Shown: one piece after another, positions 63,867 through 64,000 of the stretch | Numbering within the stretch: position 1 is the stretch's first letter | How the letters are laid out: the number at the start of each line of letters is the position of its first letter | NCBI RefSeq assembly: GCF_000274605.1 | Contig: NZ_AKNV01000006.1 | Span: 1-64,000 of the forward strand | Direction of reading: 5' to 3' | Length of the DNA: 64,000 nucleotides | Origin: Helicobacter pylori NQ4053 | Lineage (GTDB): Bacteria > Campylobacterota > Campylobacteria > Campylobacterales > Helicobacteraceae | Translations under genes and position numbers: made by a program | The notes under the pieces: generated by a model | What the model was told of the DNA's origin: nothing | Databases searched by the model: none | Seen by the model: the letters and a program-made list of their open reading frames with translations, nothing else

Positions 63867-64000
63867 ATGCAAACCTTGTTTAAAGAAATTACCCCTAAAC
63901 GCTATGTCAATGGCAATGAGATGAAAGAAAATTCTAGCAATGTTCTAGATCAGTATTTCACTAAGCCTAGTGTGGCTTTAAAATGCTTTCAAAAAGCTTG
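63867..64000 (+). CDS. N-terminus of a probable N6-adenine DNA methyltransferase (runs off the right edge)
   Basis: The first 44 codons are visible. Residues about 27-40 read NVLDQYFTKPSVAL, the 'DQ(F/Y)FTKP.VA' opening found just before the SAM-binding part of many type II/III adenine methyltransferases. The position after accC matches the HP0369/HP0368 methyltransferase region of 26695, which I recall as split there. Catalytic NPPY lies outside the window. No strong Shine-Dalgarno is visible upstream of the ATG. Confidence 0.6.
   Translation, partial: MQTLFKEITPKRYVNGNEMKENSSNVLDQYFTKPSVALKCFQKA

Overview
The window is a chromosomal segment of Helicobacter pylori. It is AT-rich and carries several genes typical of that species: a cholesterol alpha-glucosyltransferase (cgt), an HpaA paralogue, a CheA with a fused receiver domain plus a CheV, an alpha-1,3-fucosyltransferase with C-terminal heptad repeats and a homopolymer switch, a Hom-family outer membrane protein, and a 23S rRNA not linked to a 16S gene. 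From memory, the gene order from speA to accC matches H. pylori 26695 locus tags HP0422 down to HP0370. Locus tags quoted below are recalled, not searched.

Layout. Bases 1-710 are the 5' part of a 23S rRNA on the minus strand. Bases 711-1751 form a gene-free leader with several short-repeat tracts. Bases 1752-5668 are an accessory block on the plus strand. It holds a 146-aa protein with a deoxyribosyltransferase-like motif, a 600-aa DUF262/DUF1524 (GmrSD-like) protein, a 306-aa protein of unknown family, and a HicB-HicA toxin-antitoxin pair. Hairpins sit in the gaps between the first three genes. This block is the best candidate for a poorly described, possibly anti-phage, system.

The chromosomal core starts at speA (5742). 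A minus-strand cluster follows: speA, cgt, a hotdog protein, cmoB, a MurF-N-like protein and metG, with metG split by a homopolymer indel. Then come cfa (+) and an mscS-type channel (-). A nearly gene-free stretch (16210-16799) contains a 32-codon membrane microprotein ORF directly downstream of four minus-strand tRNA genes (Pro, His, Arg-UCG, Arg-UCU). Next on the minus strand are an hpaA paralogue, guaA, a small secreted protein, a Tat-exported bisC/torZ-type reductase, a coiled-coil protein, a nifS-like gene and a HIT gene.

From 25306 to 41908 there is a long plus-strand run: pheS, pheT, aroA, ispH, rpsA, an unknown membrane-anchored protein, serA, ubiD-like, yggS, lpxH-like, cheV, cheA and cheW. 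It joins translation, shikimate and isoprenoid synthesis, serine synthesis, lipid A synthesis and chemotaxis. After that come tpx (-), sodB and cmoA (+), priA with two small genes (-), a SPOR protein (+), an orphan kinase-like sensor (-), a Ste24-type protease, prmC and gdhA (+), fucT (-, in an OFF configuration), the cytochrome c biogenesis pair ccsBA and a thioredoxin-like lipoprotein (-), hemH (-), a membrane protein and rsmE (+), homC (-), dcd (-), accB and accC (+). The window ends in the first 44 codons of a probable N6-adenine DNA methyltransferase.

The genome state is informative in two places. metG and fucT both carry homopolymer changes that stop the full-length frame. For fucT this is well-known phase variation. 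For metG it is unexpected, and may be a sequencing error or slippage-rescued expression.
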